Positions 50,328 through 59,311 of a DNA stretch of 64,000 bases are shown piece by piece (position 1 is the stretch's first letter; each line of letters begins with the position of its first letter). Below the pieces are notes generated by a model that saw only the letters and a program-made list of their open reading frames with translations, was not told the DNA's origin and did not search any database. Position numbers and translations under genes: made by a program. The stretch is from Streptomyces inhibens. GTDB lineage: Bacteria; Actinomycetota; Actinomycetes; Streptomycetales; Streptomycetaceae. The stretch covers positions 1-64,000 of the forward strand of contig NZ_QUAC01000485.1 of the NCBI RefSeq assembly GCF_003389455.1. Direction: 5' to 3'.

Positions 50328-51686
50328 TCATTGTCCCGCTGTCGAGCCCTTCTTCCGCCACCTCCACTGCCAGAGCGCGCTGGCCCGGTGGTCGTGTTCG
50401 AAAGCAGCACCGAGAGGCCCCACCCGCTCGATCGCCTCGTCGGTGCGCGGATCGTCGTGCAGGGCGAGACCGTAGGCGGCCTCCAGGCGTACGAGTTGAT
50501 CGTCGTCGTCGAGCAACGCCGCCAAGGCGTCGGCGACCGCGGGCGTACGGTCCCGGGAGCCGGTCAGTGCCGCCGTGGTCGCACCTCGCACACCGGCGGC
50601 ATCCGGGTCCCGGACCAGGAGGAGCAGCGCCCGGGTGATCTCCGGGAGGAGATCGTCGTCCCGCATACCCACCGTGCACGCTCTGATCCGCACCTCGGCG
50701 TCCGGATCGCGTGTGAGGGTGAGCAACGCGTTCCTGGCCGCGGGGGTGAAGGGGGCGGCATCCGTCGAGAGGGCGTAGGGCACTTCGCGGCGTACGCGGG
50801 GGTCGGGATGGGTGGCGTAGCGGAGCCCGATGGCTTCCTGGCCGGGATGCTCGTACTCGGTGAAGGCGTCGAGCACCTTCGCGAGCACCTCGCTGTCCGT
50901 TTCTTCGGCCGCCCAGGCGGCCAGGTATGCGCTCTCCTTCTTCTCGTAGGAGTCGGGGCCGGTACGAAGGAGCCCCCTGGTCCGCACGTAATCCGTCACG
51001 AACCGGCGGTGCGCCGGGTCAGGGTGGTGGCGATGGGCCACCACGGCCGACCAGGTCTCAAAGCTGCGACGCCGGGTGAGAATCCAGCAGACCGTCGACC
51101 AGTTCACATGGTCCTCGTCCGGCTGACCGACAGCGCGGGCGATCAGTTCGTCGACGGGTGTCAGGATGCGGAAGGCCCACTCCAGCGAGGTCAGGATGGC
51201 GCCGTGCCCGGCCCGTACGACGAGTCCACCCAGCGAGACCTGATCGACGTAGTCGTACTCGTCGTCCAGGACCCGGGCCGTCACGGCGGGACCCGACGCG
51301 CCGGTCCTGCGCCGCAACTCCTCGACCACGCCCGTCTCGTACCAGCTCCGGGCCAGGGCGAGAAGCCGTTCGCGGGCGGGTTCCGGAAGCCGCAGCCGGG
51401 GCTCGTTGCCCAGCACCCTGGAGAAGACCGCCGGGGAGCCGCCCTCGACGGCGCGCCACAGCGGTGTGGTCCCGTCCGGCAGCACCCGGTCGGGGTCCGC
51501 GCCGCCCTCCATCAACGCTTCGGCGACCGGCTCGTCGTACGCCGCCACGGCCACGCACAACACCGGCAGCCCGTTCGCGTCCACCGCGTCCGGATCCGCG
51601 CCCCGTTCCAGCAGGGTCCGTACCGCCTCGGCGTCCCCCGTCCGAACCGCCGACACGAGCTGACTCTTGAGTGCGCCTTCGCCCAT
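50328..51686 (-). CDS. Ankyrin-plus-HEAT repeat protein
   Basis: A 452-residue repeat protein. Residues 5-75 form two or three ankyrin repeats ('AVRTGDAEAVRTLLERGADP' and 'DGTTPLWRAVEGGSPAVFSR'). The C-terminal 180 residues are HEAT/PBS-lyase-like helical pairs ('HPDPRVRREVPYALSTDA', 'DPDAEVRIRACTVG', 'DDDQLVRLEAAYGLAL'). The middle section (100-260) is helical and unassigned. No enzyme motif; presumably a protein-interaction scaffold. It is convergent with the isochorismatase gene and stands alone. Confidence 0.82.
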   Translation of the reverse strand: MGEGALKSQLVSAVRTGDAEAVRTLLERGADPDAVDANGLPVLCVAVAAYDEPVAEALMEGGADPDRVLPDGTTPLWRAVEGGSPAVFSRVLGNEPRLRLPEPARERLLALARSWYETGVVEELRRRTGASGPAVTARVLDDEYDYVDQVSLGGLVVRAGHGAILTSLEWAFRILTPVDELIARAVGQPDEDHVNWSTVCWILTRRRSFETWSAVVAHRHHPDPAHRRFVTDYVRTRGLLRTGPDSYEKKESAYLAAWAAEETDSEVLAKVLDAFTEYEHPGQEAIGLRYATHPDPRVRREVPYALSTDAAPFTPAARNALLTLTRDPDAEVRIRACTVGMRDDDLLPEITRALLLLVRDPDAAGVRGATTAALTGSRDRTPAVADALAALLDDDDQLVRLEAAYGLALHDDPRTDEAIERVGPLGAAFEHDHRASALWQWRWRKKGSTAGQ

Positions 51687-52106
51687 GTTCCCGTGCCCCC
51701 TTTTTTATGAATGACATCGCCGGCCCGTCGAGCAGATCCCGCCCCGCGAGCTCCCGGCACTTCCGCCAGCAGCGAGAGCCCCCGCTTCCACGAAGGTCAA
51801 CTCACCTGAGAACCGCACCAGCCGTGATCCGCGAAAGCCTGCCCGTCCTCGTCGCGGCAGGCGGCGGCTCCATTATCAACGTCTCCTCCGCCGCAGCCTG
51901 CTCGGAGACCCCGCCCACGCCGTGGTTGCCGACCTCGGCGATGAGCCGTGCGCGCCTTCGTTCGCGCGGTGATCGGGCTGCGACAACCGACGACCGTAAG
52001 CTCGGCCGGCATCGGTGGCCACGCGATGGCGGAGGCAGAGGGGCCGGATCTTGGAGCACTGGTAATTGCGTTGTCGATCTGACGTGGCTCCGTCAGGATC
52101 TTGGCC
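51687..52106. other. Gap with a short-chain dehydrogenase scrap
   Basis: About 420 bases. The + strand at 51803-51900 reads 'PAVIRESLPVLVAAGGGSII' then NVSSAAA, the strand leading to the catalytic serine of a classical SDR, with no other parts of the enzyme nearby. The rest is unassigned. Confidence 0.5.
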
Positions 52107-52661
52107 ATGGAACGGCCCGCTGAAATCCTTCGCTCGGACCAGGTCGAGCTGCGCCGTTGGCGTGTGCAAGACATCGAGATCCTGGACCGGTTGATCACCG
52201 ACTCACGTGATCACTTGCTCCCCTGGATGCCCTTTGCGGCCAGCCATGACTGGAAGCAGGGCGCAGAGTTTCTGACGCGATGCGAGGAGGAGTGGGGCTC
52301 GGGGCAGGCGTACTCCTACGCGATCACCTCGGGCGGTGTGGTGATCGGCAGCTGCAGTCTGATGCGCCGCATCGGTCCGGGCGGGCTGGACATCGGCTAT
52401 TGGCTCCACCACGCGTGGACGGGGAAGGGGTTGGCCACCATGGCTGCCGCTGCCCTGGTAGATGCGGGACGCCGGATGCCTGGCATCGATCGCATCGAGA
52501 TCCATCACGACGAGGCCAACCCCGCCAGCGGAGCCGTCGCCCGGCGCTTGGGTTTCACCGAAATTGAGCGCGTACAGGTGCCGGAAGGGCCTGTGGCCCC
52601 GAGTGAGACGGGCATTGACGTGATCTGGCGCCTGCAGACCCGCCCCTCACCAAGCCCCTGA
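52107..52661 (+). CDS. GNAT acetyltransferase, RimJ/RimL type
   Basis: A 184-residue N-acetyltransferase. It starts 'LRSDQVELRRWRVQDIEILD' and has the RimJ/RimL-like 'GGLDIGYWLHHAWTGKGLAT' with the acetyl-CoA loop (Q/R-x-x-G-x-G/A appearing as W-T-G-K-G-L-A), then 'PGIDRIEIHHDEANPASGAV' and 'RRLGFTEIER'. It transfers acetyl from acetyl-CoA to an amine, in this group often a protein N terminus or a small molecule. ATG 52107 preferred over TTG 52101. Monocistronic. Confidence 0.88.
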   Translation: MERPAEILRSDQVELRRWRVQDIEILDRLITDSRDHLLPWMPFAASHDWKQGAEFLTRCEEEWGSGQAYSYAITSGGVVIGSCSLMRRIGPGGLDIGYWLHHAWTGKGLATMAAAALVDAGRRMPGIDRIEIHHDEANPASGAVARRLGFTEIERVQVPEGPVAPSETGIDVIWRLQTRPSPSP

Positions 52662-52702
52662 CGGTTCTTCGGCCCGGGCTCGGGTGCCGGCGAGGCGGCT
52701 GC

Positions 52703-54268
<1,566 letters not shown>

Positions 54269-54321
54269 CCGTACCCCCGTGCTGCCTCAGGGCCGACATC
54301 GGACACCGGCAGCATCCCACG

Positions 54322-54336
54322 ATCCGTCCGACGGAT
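54322..54336. promoter_or_regulatory. Palindrome upstream of the kinase gene
   Basis: ATCCGTC-C-GACGGAT, 7-base arms, lies 54-68 bases upstream of the kinase ATG (54268). Its position fits an operator; no binding protein can be named. Confidence 0.35.
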
Positions 54337-54350
54337 ACATGCCAGATACA

Positions 54351-54373
54351 CGTGGGCGCGCAGCGCGCCCACG
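54351..54373 (-). terminator. Perfect palindrome after the RiPP-like operon
   Basis: CGTGGGCGCGC (54351-54361), A, GCGCGCCCACG (54363-54373): 11-base arms with a single central base. It is 170 bases beyond the stop of the last operon gene and about 80 bases before the next gene, suiting a strong terminator. It could also be a protein-binding site. Confidence 0.5.
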
Positions 54374-54542
54374 ACGGAAGGACTTGCTCAATTCCTGCCG
54401 CACCAAGCCTGCAATATGACGGCCGTCAGCGGAAGGAGTGAAGGCCCGACCGGCGACCGAGACCGTGCCGCAGGCACGGGCCGGCTTCTCGGTGGCAGCC
54501 TCGCCTCCTGTGCCCGCCGCTCAGACCGCTCCCCCGCGGACC

Positions 54543-55217
54543 TCAGATGGCCATCGCCTCTTGGATCCACCGGTTCACCCGGTACGGGAGCCACCACAAC
54601 AGCGGTCCGGTGCGGGAGACCAGGCGCTCCTCCAGGAAGTCGGCGGCGATGGCCTTGGGCACGGCCCGGAGCGGTGCCCCGTAGGAGAGTTGGGTGATCG
54701 CCTCCTGGTATTCGGGCTCCTCTGCGGTGAAGCGGCGCAGTTCGCCCCAGCGGCGGTCGCGGATCTGGACGAAGCCGGGGCCCTGGCGCCACAGGCACTT
54801 GCAGAGATAGTGCTCGTTGCGCCACTGGGTGAGCGCGGCCACGGGGTCGGCGGGGCCGGTGAGGGTCCGGGGCGGCTGGAGGTGGCTGAGGTCGCGCCAG
54901 CCGTCGTCGGGCTCCGGGGGCAGCCGCAGATGCCACTGCACCAGCACGGCACGGGCCGTCAGATCGCGGATCAGGCACAGCCGCCGGACGGCATGGGCGG
55001 CGCCGGCGGGGTCGTCGACCGCGGTCAGGTCGATCTCCCCGGTGAACTCCACCCGGCGTGCCCCGAGTTCCCACAGCTGGGAGGCCTGATCGTCCGGCGG
55101 GGCGGTCAGGTCGACCGCGCCCAGGCCCATGCCCGGCAGGGCGCAGGCGTCCTCGTCGTAGTCCCGCCAGGCGTTGAGGGTCAGTGCTCGGGGAGCGGGG
55201 GCGGCGGTGCTGGTCAT
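54543..55217 (-). CDS. DUF5825-like protein of the RiPP operon
   Basis: A 224-residue soluble protein, last gene of the operon, starting 49 bases after the radical SAM stop. Features: 'RALTLNAWRDYDEDACALPG' near the N terminus; a central alpha/beta section ('RRVEFTGEIDLTAVDDPAGA', 'AVLVQWHLRLPPEPDDGWRD'); a late 'PGFVQIRDRRWGELRRFTAE'. I associate this pattern with DUF5825, found beside RiPP-maturation radical SAM genes in actinomycetes; that is from memory. It may bind the precursor or deliver it to the methyltransferase. No catalytic motif is evident. Confidence 0.7.
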   Translation of the reverse strand: MTSTAAPAPRALTLNAWRDYDEDACALPGMGLGAVDLTAPPDDQASQLWELGARRVEFTGEIDLTAVDDPAGAAHAVRRLCLIRDLTARAVLVQWHLRLPPEPDDGWRDLSHLQPPRTLTGPADPVAALTQWRNEHYLCKCLWRQGPGFVQIRDRRWGELRRFTAEEPEYQEAITQLSYGAPLRAVPKAIAADFLEERLVSRTGPLLWWLPYRVNRWIQEAMAI

Positions 55218-55266
55218 GGCTCTCTCCTGCGGGGCATGGATGTCCTGCTGTGGGCCGGGCGGTGGT

Positions 55267-57201
55267 TCAGGCGTGGGCGACGAGTGCTCGGGCGGCGTTG
55301 TCCGGCTGCTCCTGCGGGGCTGCCGCGGCGTGGGTGTGGCGCATGAAGTCGAGCCGCAGCAGGTCCTCGTTGACGGCGGCCGGTGCCAGATGGACGTACT
55401 GGCCGCCGTCGGTGAAGACCAGCCCGAGCGTCACCCAGTGCTGGAGGAGCGCGTGGACGGCGGCCTCGTCGACGGTGTGCTCGGGAAGACGGGCGGCGAG
55501 CTTGCGGGTCAGCGCGGCGGGGGCGTGCGGCTGGTCGAGAAGCCGGAAGGCCGCGATCTCGGTGGGCGCGGTGAGTTCCATGGCGCCCCAGTCGAAGGCG
55601 TGCCGGCGGCTGACGAGCACAATGCGGTCGCCGAGGTCCGCATGGGTGAGCCTGCTGTCCGCGTGGTGCTTCTTCCAGGCGCCGAGGGCGTCGTTGAGCG
55701 AGGTGACGGTGGGCTCGGTGATGCCGCGTTCGGGTGCCTCGAAGACGTAGGCCATGTCGAGGAGTTCGGACTCGGGCAGGTCGTAGGTGAAGCGGTAGTG
55801 CTCCTCGGGGCGCAGACCGGTGAAGCCGAGCTCGGGCCGGTTGAAGTACGGGCTGAAGCGTTCGATGGCGATACGGGCGGACAGGTCGACCGGCGGGTCG
55901 AGGTGTTCCAGGGCCGGTATCTGGGCGATGACGGGCTCGTAGTCGGCGGTGCTCTCGCCGGGGAAGCCGTGGAGGTAGTTCCAGGAGACGGAGAGTCCGG
56001 TCTCGGCTCCGTCCCGGAGCATGCGGACGTTCTGGCAGCCGCTCACGCCCTTGTCCATCAGGTCGAGCACCCGGCTGTTGAGGCTCTCGATGCCCGGCTG
56101 GACGTAGATCATTCCGGCCTCGGCGAGGGTGCGCAGCTGGGCCCGGCGCATGTTCGCCTTGATCTCGATGTGCATCCGCAGGTCATAGCCGCTGTCGATG
56201 ATGCGGGGCAGGACGGTGGTGAGGTAGCCCATGTCGAGGATGTTGTCGACGAGGTACATGTCCAGCACCCGGTGCCGGCGAGCCAGCTCCATGATCTCTT
56301 CGTAGAAGGTCTCGGGGCTCTTGCTGCGGAACTGCATGAAGGAGCCGTTGAGACCGCAGAAGGTGCAGTGGTGCTTCTCCCCCCACCAGCAGCCGCGGGC
56401 TCCCTCGACGACGAGCTTGGGCTCCACCCAGTTGCGGGCGACGGAGGACGCCAGTCGCTCGAAGTACCCGCTGTAGTCGGGCGGCAGGATGGTCGCCGGC
56501 GGCAGCGGGCTGGTGCTCATCGGGTTGGCGGTGCTGGTCCCGTCGGGGCCCCGGTGGCAGAGCCCGGGGACGGCGGACAGGTCGCCGCCCTCCTCAAGGG
56601 CGGTGAGCAGCTGAGGGAAGGCGGCCTCTCCCTCTCCCCGGACCACGAAGTCCAGGAACGGGAAGTTGCGGTGGGTGGCGGCGCCCTGTTCGGCGTCGCA
56701 GTTGGCCCCGCCCATGACGGTTCTGATGTGCGGGGCGAGGCGTTTGACGTACTTGACGGCGGCGAGCGCGGCGGTGTTCTGCTGAAAGGTGGAGGTGAAG
56801 CCGACGACGTCGGGACCGGCCGCGACGATCCGCTCGGCGATCTCCTGGACGAACTCCGGCACCACGCGGTGCAGTTCCTTGGACATCCGCAGCCGTTCGT
56901 CCCGCAGCTTGCCGCGCATCGAGGCGCTGAACTCCGGTACGCGCCACTCGGGATCGTCGTACAGGGCGGAGGAGAACACCCAGTCGCCGCATCCCATGAA
57001 GTACGAGGAGAGCGCGTAGAACTGGTAGTCGTCCGCGGTGAATGCGGTCCGCCGGGTGATCCAGTCGGTGAACTCCAGGTTCGCGTGCAGGACATCGGCC
57101 TGGCCGGAGGTGCGCTCGTCGACGCTTCGCCTCAGGATGCCGAGTGCGAGGGACGGAAGGTCGATCGGGGACCAGGGCATATTGACCAGCAGGACGCGCA
57201 T
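55267..57201 (-). CDS. B12-dependent radical SAM peptide C-methyltransferase
   Basis: A 644-residue enzyme of the 'RiPP maturation radical SAM C-methyltransferase' type. N-terminal cobalamin-binding Rossmann part ('MRVLLVNMPWSPIDLPSLAL', 'PDVVGFTSTFQQNTAALAAV', 'VMGGANCDAEQG', 'FVVRGEGEAAFPQLL'). Radical SAM domain with the iron-sulfur cysteines Cys271-x7-Cys279-x2-Cys282 in 'GCWWGEKHHCTFCGLNG', a wider spacing than the canonical CX3CX2C. Then a TIM-barrel ('MYLVDNILDMGYLTTVLPRI') and a C-terminal winged-helix-like tail (560-640). Expected chemistry: methyl transfer to unactivated carbons of a peptide. ATG 57201. Immediately downstream of the precursor gene. Confidence 0.92.
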   Translation of the reverse strand: MRVLLVNMPWSPIDLPSLALGILRRSVDERTSGQADVLHANLEFTDWITRRTAFTADDYQFYALSSYFMGCGDWVFSSALYDDPEWRVPEFSASMRGKLRDERLRMSKELHRVVPEFVQEIAERIVAAGPDVVGFTSTFQQNTAALAAVKYVKRLAPHIRTVMGGANCDAEQGAATHRNFPFLDFVVRGEGEAAFPQLLTALEEGGDLSAVPGLCHRGPDGTSTANPMSTSPLPPATILPPDYSGYFERLASSVARNWVEPKLVVEGARGCWWGEKHHCTFCGLNGSFMQFRSKSPETFYEEIMELARRHRVLDMYLVDNILDMGYLTTVLPRIIDSGYDLRMHIEIKANMRRAQLRTLAEAGMIYVQPGIESLNSRVLDLMDKGVSGCQNVRMLRDGAETGLSVSWNYLHGFPGESTADYEPVIAQIPALEHLDPPVDLSARIAIERFSPYFNRPELGFTGLRPEEHYRFTYDLPESELLDMAYVFEAPERGITEPTVTSLNDALGAWKKHHADSRLTHADLGDRIVLVSRRHAFDWGAMELTAPTEIAAFRLLDQPHAPAALTRKLAARLPEHTVDEAAVHALLQHWVTLGLVFTDGGQYVHLAPAAVNEDLLRLDFMRHTHAAAAPQEQPDNAARALVAHA

Positions 57202-57265
57202 GGCGGCTCCTCGTACGGCGGGTGGGGTGGGAGTGGCCGACGGCCGGCCGGTGACGTGCGCGGGT

Positions 57266-57297
57266 CCGGCCGGCCCGGTGTGCACCGGGCCGGCCGG
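57266..57297 (-). terminator. Strong hairpin between precursor and methyltransferase genes
   Basis: CCGGCCGGCCCGGTG (57266-57280), TG, CACCGGGCCGGCCGG (57283-57297): perfect 15-base arms. In the direction of transcription it begins 6 bases after the precursor stop codon. It could be a partial terminator or RNA-stabilising stem that raises precursor mRNA relative to the enzyme genes. Confidence 0.7.
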
Positions 57298-57303
57298 GGA
57301 GGG

Positions 57304-57423
57304 TCAGTCCTCCTCGGTGTCCTCCGCGTTGCGGAACGGGACGGTCACCGTGATGCCGATGCCCGGCCTGCGGTTCTCCTCGTCACCCGCGAGCGGGTCG
57401 TTGTGGATGATGTCCTTCTGCAT
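57304..57423 (-). CDS. Candidate RiPP precursor peptide, 39 residues
   Basis: It encodes an acidic leader 'MQKDIIHNDPLAGDEENRRP', then 'GIGITVTVPFRNAEDTEED'. The middle nine residues (21-29) are glycine and beta-branched Ile/Val/Thr ending in Pro, typical targets of radical SAM C-methylation; the tail is strongly acidic. Prolines at 10, 20 and 29 divide the peptide. It starts 37 bases after the S9 peptidase stop, with GAGAAGCAGCC upstream (ribosome site GAGAAG), and is followed by a perfect hairpin and the radical SAM gene. There is no Cys, so lanthionine, sactionine or thiopeptide chemistry is excluded. A short gene like this is easily missed by annotation. Confidence 0.75.
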   Translation of the reverse strand: MQKDIIHNDPLAGDEENRRPGIGITVTVPFRNAEDTEED

Positions 57424-57460
57424 GGCTGCTTCTCCTCTTCTGCCGGTTGCGGAACGGTTC

Positions 57461-59311
57461 TCACGATCCGGGGGTACCGGCCGGGCCGGTGCCTCCGGAG
57501 ACCCCGTCCACCGGGGGACGGGGGGTTCGGTGGGCCGCGGGGGCGCGGCGCAGATGCTGGTCCAGAAAGCCCATGGCGCGGTGCAGAACGGCCACGTGGT
57601 GGGCGCCGGTGTATCCGTCGTGGCCGGTCTCCAGCCACATCGACTCATGTGCCGCACCGGCCTGCCGCAGGGCGCTGAGGTAGCTCCGTACCTGGCCGGG
57701 CGGGCATTTGGCGTCGAGGGTGGCGGCGATCACCAGCAGCGGGGCACGGACGTCGGCGGCGTAGTGGAGGGGTGAGCTCCGGGCGTAGCGCTCGGGCACG
57801 GCGTCGGGCGTGCCGCCGAACAGCCGCTCGTCCAGGGCACGCAGTGCGGGGGTGCCGGTGCGGTACGCCGCCGCGCAGTCGGCGACCGGTTTGACGGCGA
57901 CGCCCGCCTGCCAGAGGTCCGGCCTACTGCCGAGCGCCAGCAGCGCCAGGTAGCCGCCCCAGGAGGTGCCCCACAGGCCGATCGCGTCCGCTCGGGCCAG
58001 GCCGCGGCGGAGCAGATCGGCCCGGACCGCGACGAGGTCGGCGACCTGGGTGAGGCCGACGCCTGCGCCGTACGCGGCGCGCCAGCGGGGGCCGTATCCG
58101 GTGGAGCCGCGGTAGTTGACCCGGGCGACCGCGAATCCGGAGGCGACCAGGGAGTGCACCTCCGGGTCGTAGGCGTCACGGTCGTGGTCGGCGGGGCCGC
58201 CGTGCACCAGGAACACCAGCGGGGGCCGCCGGCCGGGAACCGGGTCCGGTTCGCTGAGCAGGGTGTGCACAGGCCCGTCCGGGCCGGGGGTCCACAGTTC
58301 GCGGTACCGGCCGGGCGAGGGGGCGGGCAGGGTGGCGAGCTCCGGAAGCCGGGTGCCGGCAGTGGAGCGCATCCGGGGCGGGGTGGCGGTGTCGGTCCAG
58401 AGGTAGTGCACGTCGTCGCCCGGGTGCGGGGCGGCGTCGAGCAGGGTGCCGGGCGGGGAGGGCAACGGGGTCAGGGTGCGCCGGTCGAGGTCGGCCGCGG
58501 CGAGGGTGGAACGGCCGTGGCGGTCCTGGCGGATGAGGACCCGGCGTCCTGCGGGGTACCAGCGCGCGGTGATCTCCGTGTCGAAGCGGCACCAGTCCAG
58601 GGGCAGCAGCCCGCTGCCGGGCCGCCAACTCGCCAGTCGGTAGCGGTCGTTGTGCTCCTGGACCAGCAGCAGCTCCGTGCCTGCCGGGGACGGCGCGAAG
58701 CCGAGCGCCCACAACCGGCCGTGGCGTCCTGAGAGCTGGTCGAGCACCGCCCCGGAGCAGGTCACGAGCGTGACCGCCCGGTCCGAGCCGGCCGCCCCGG
58801 ACAGTGCCAGCAGCCCTCCCGAGGGAGAGATGCCCGCCAGCAGCGCCTGCCCGTCGACGGTCCACACCTGCCGGGCCGGACCCCCCGGTCTCCCGAGGTG
58901 GACGGTCATCCCGCGGCCGTCCCCGAGGCCGATGGCCACGGTCCCGGCGTCGCTGACGGCGAGGCCGTGCGGGAGGCCCGGCGGCAGGCCGGTCAGGCCC
59001 GGCTGCCGCGCTCCGCCCTCGAAGTCCTGGAAGTACCACCGCCCGAGGCCGCTGCGGTCCTCCGCGAACCACCACACCCGGGCGTCGGCGTCGAGGGCGC
59101 AGTGCAGGGTGCCGTGCGGGCTGTCGGTGACCTGGCGTGCGGTGCCGGTGGCGGCGTCCCAGGTGAAGATCTCGCAGCGGCCGTCGGCGTCCGCGGCCAG
59201 CGCCATCCGCGCGGGGTCGCGCGGGCAGACCTCGGGGAGCGCCGGGTGGTAGACCCGGAAGCCGGTGCCGGAAGGCGGCTGTGCGGCGGGGTGTGCCGCG
59301 GTCGTGCTCAT
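57461..59311 (-). CDS. S9-family (prolyl oligopeptidase-fold) serine peptidase
   Basis: A 616-residue enzyme. An N-terminal beta-propeller (20-330, repeats such as 'EIFTWDAATGTARQVTDSPH') caps the alpha/beta-hydrolase domain (340-590). Catalytic residues: Ser450 in 'GLWGTSWGGYLALLAL', Asp533 in 'AATLDAKCPPGQ' and His564 in 'ETGHDGYTGAHH'. Sequence features fit the S9C acylaminoacyl-peptidase-like branch; there is no signal peptide, so it acts in the cytosol. ATG 59311 overlaps the exporter stop (ATGA). As the peptidase directly upstream of a proline-punctuated precursor it is the likely leader or core processing enzyme. Confidence 0.88.
   Translation of the reverse strand: MSTTAAHPAAQPPSGTGFRVYHPALPEVCPRDPARMALAADADGRCEIFTWDAATGTARQVTDSPHGTLHCALDADARVWWFAEDRSGLGRWYFQDFEGGARQPGLTGLPPGLPHGLAVSDAGTVAIGLGDGRGMTVHLGRPGGPARQVWTVDGQALLAGISPSGGLLALSGAAGSDRAVTLVTCSGAVLDQLSGRHGRLWALGFAPSPAGTELLLVQEHNDRYRLASWRPGSGLLPLDWCRFDTEITARWYPAGRRVLIRQDRHGRSTLAAADLDRRTLTPLPSPPGTLLDAAPHPGDDVHYLWTDTATPPRMRSTAGTRLPELATLPAPSPGRYRELWTPGPDGPVHTLLSEPDPVPGRRPPLVFLVHGGPADHDRDAYDPEVHSLVASGFAVARVNYRGSTGYGPRWRAAYGAGVGLTQVADLVAVRADLLRRGLARADAIGLWGTSWGGYLALLALGSRPDLWQAGVAVKPVADCAAAYRTGTPALRALDERLFGGTPDAVPERYARSSPLHYAADVRAPLLVIAATLDAKCPPGQVRSYLSALRQAGAAHESMWLETGHDGYTGAHHVAVLHRAMGFLDQHLRRAPAAHRTPRPPVDGVSGGTGPAGTPGS

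Noticed and set aside
55174..57678. 834-codon + strand frame
   Set aside because: Antisense of the radical SAM gene; glycine/valine-rich with no domain, whereas the minus strand shows the full enzyme.
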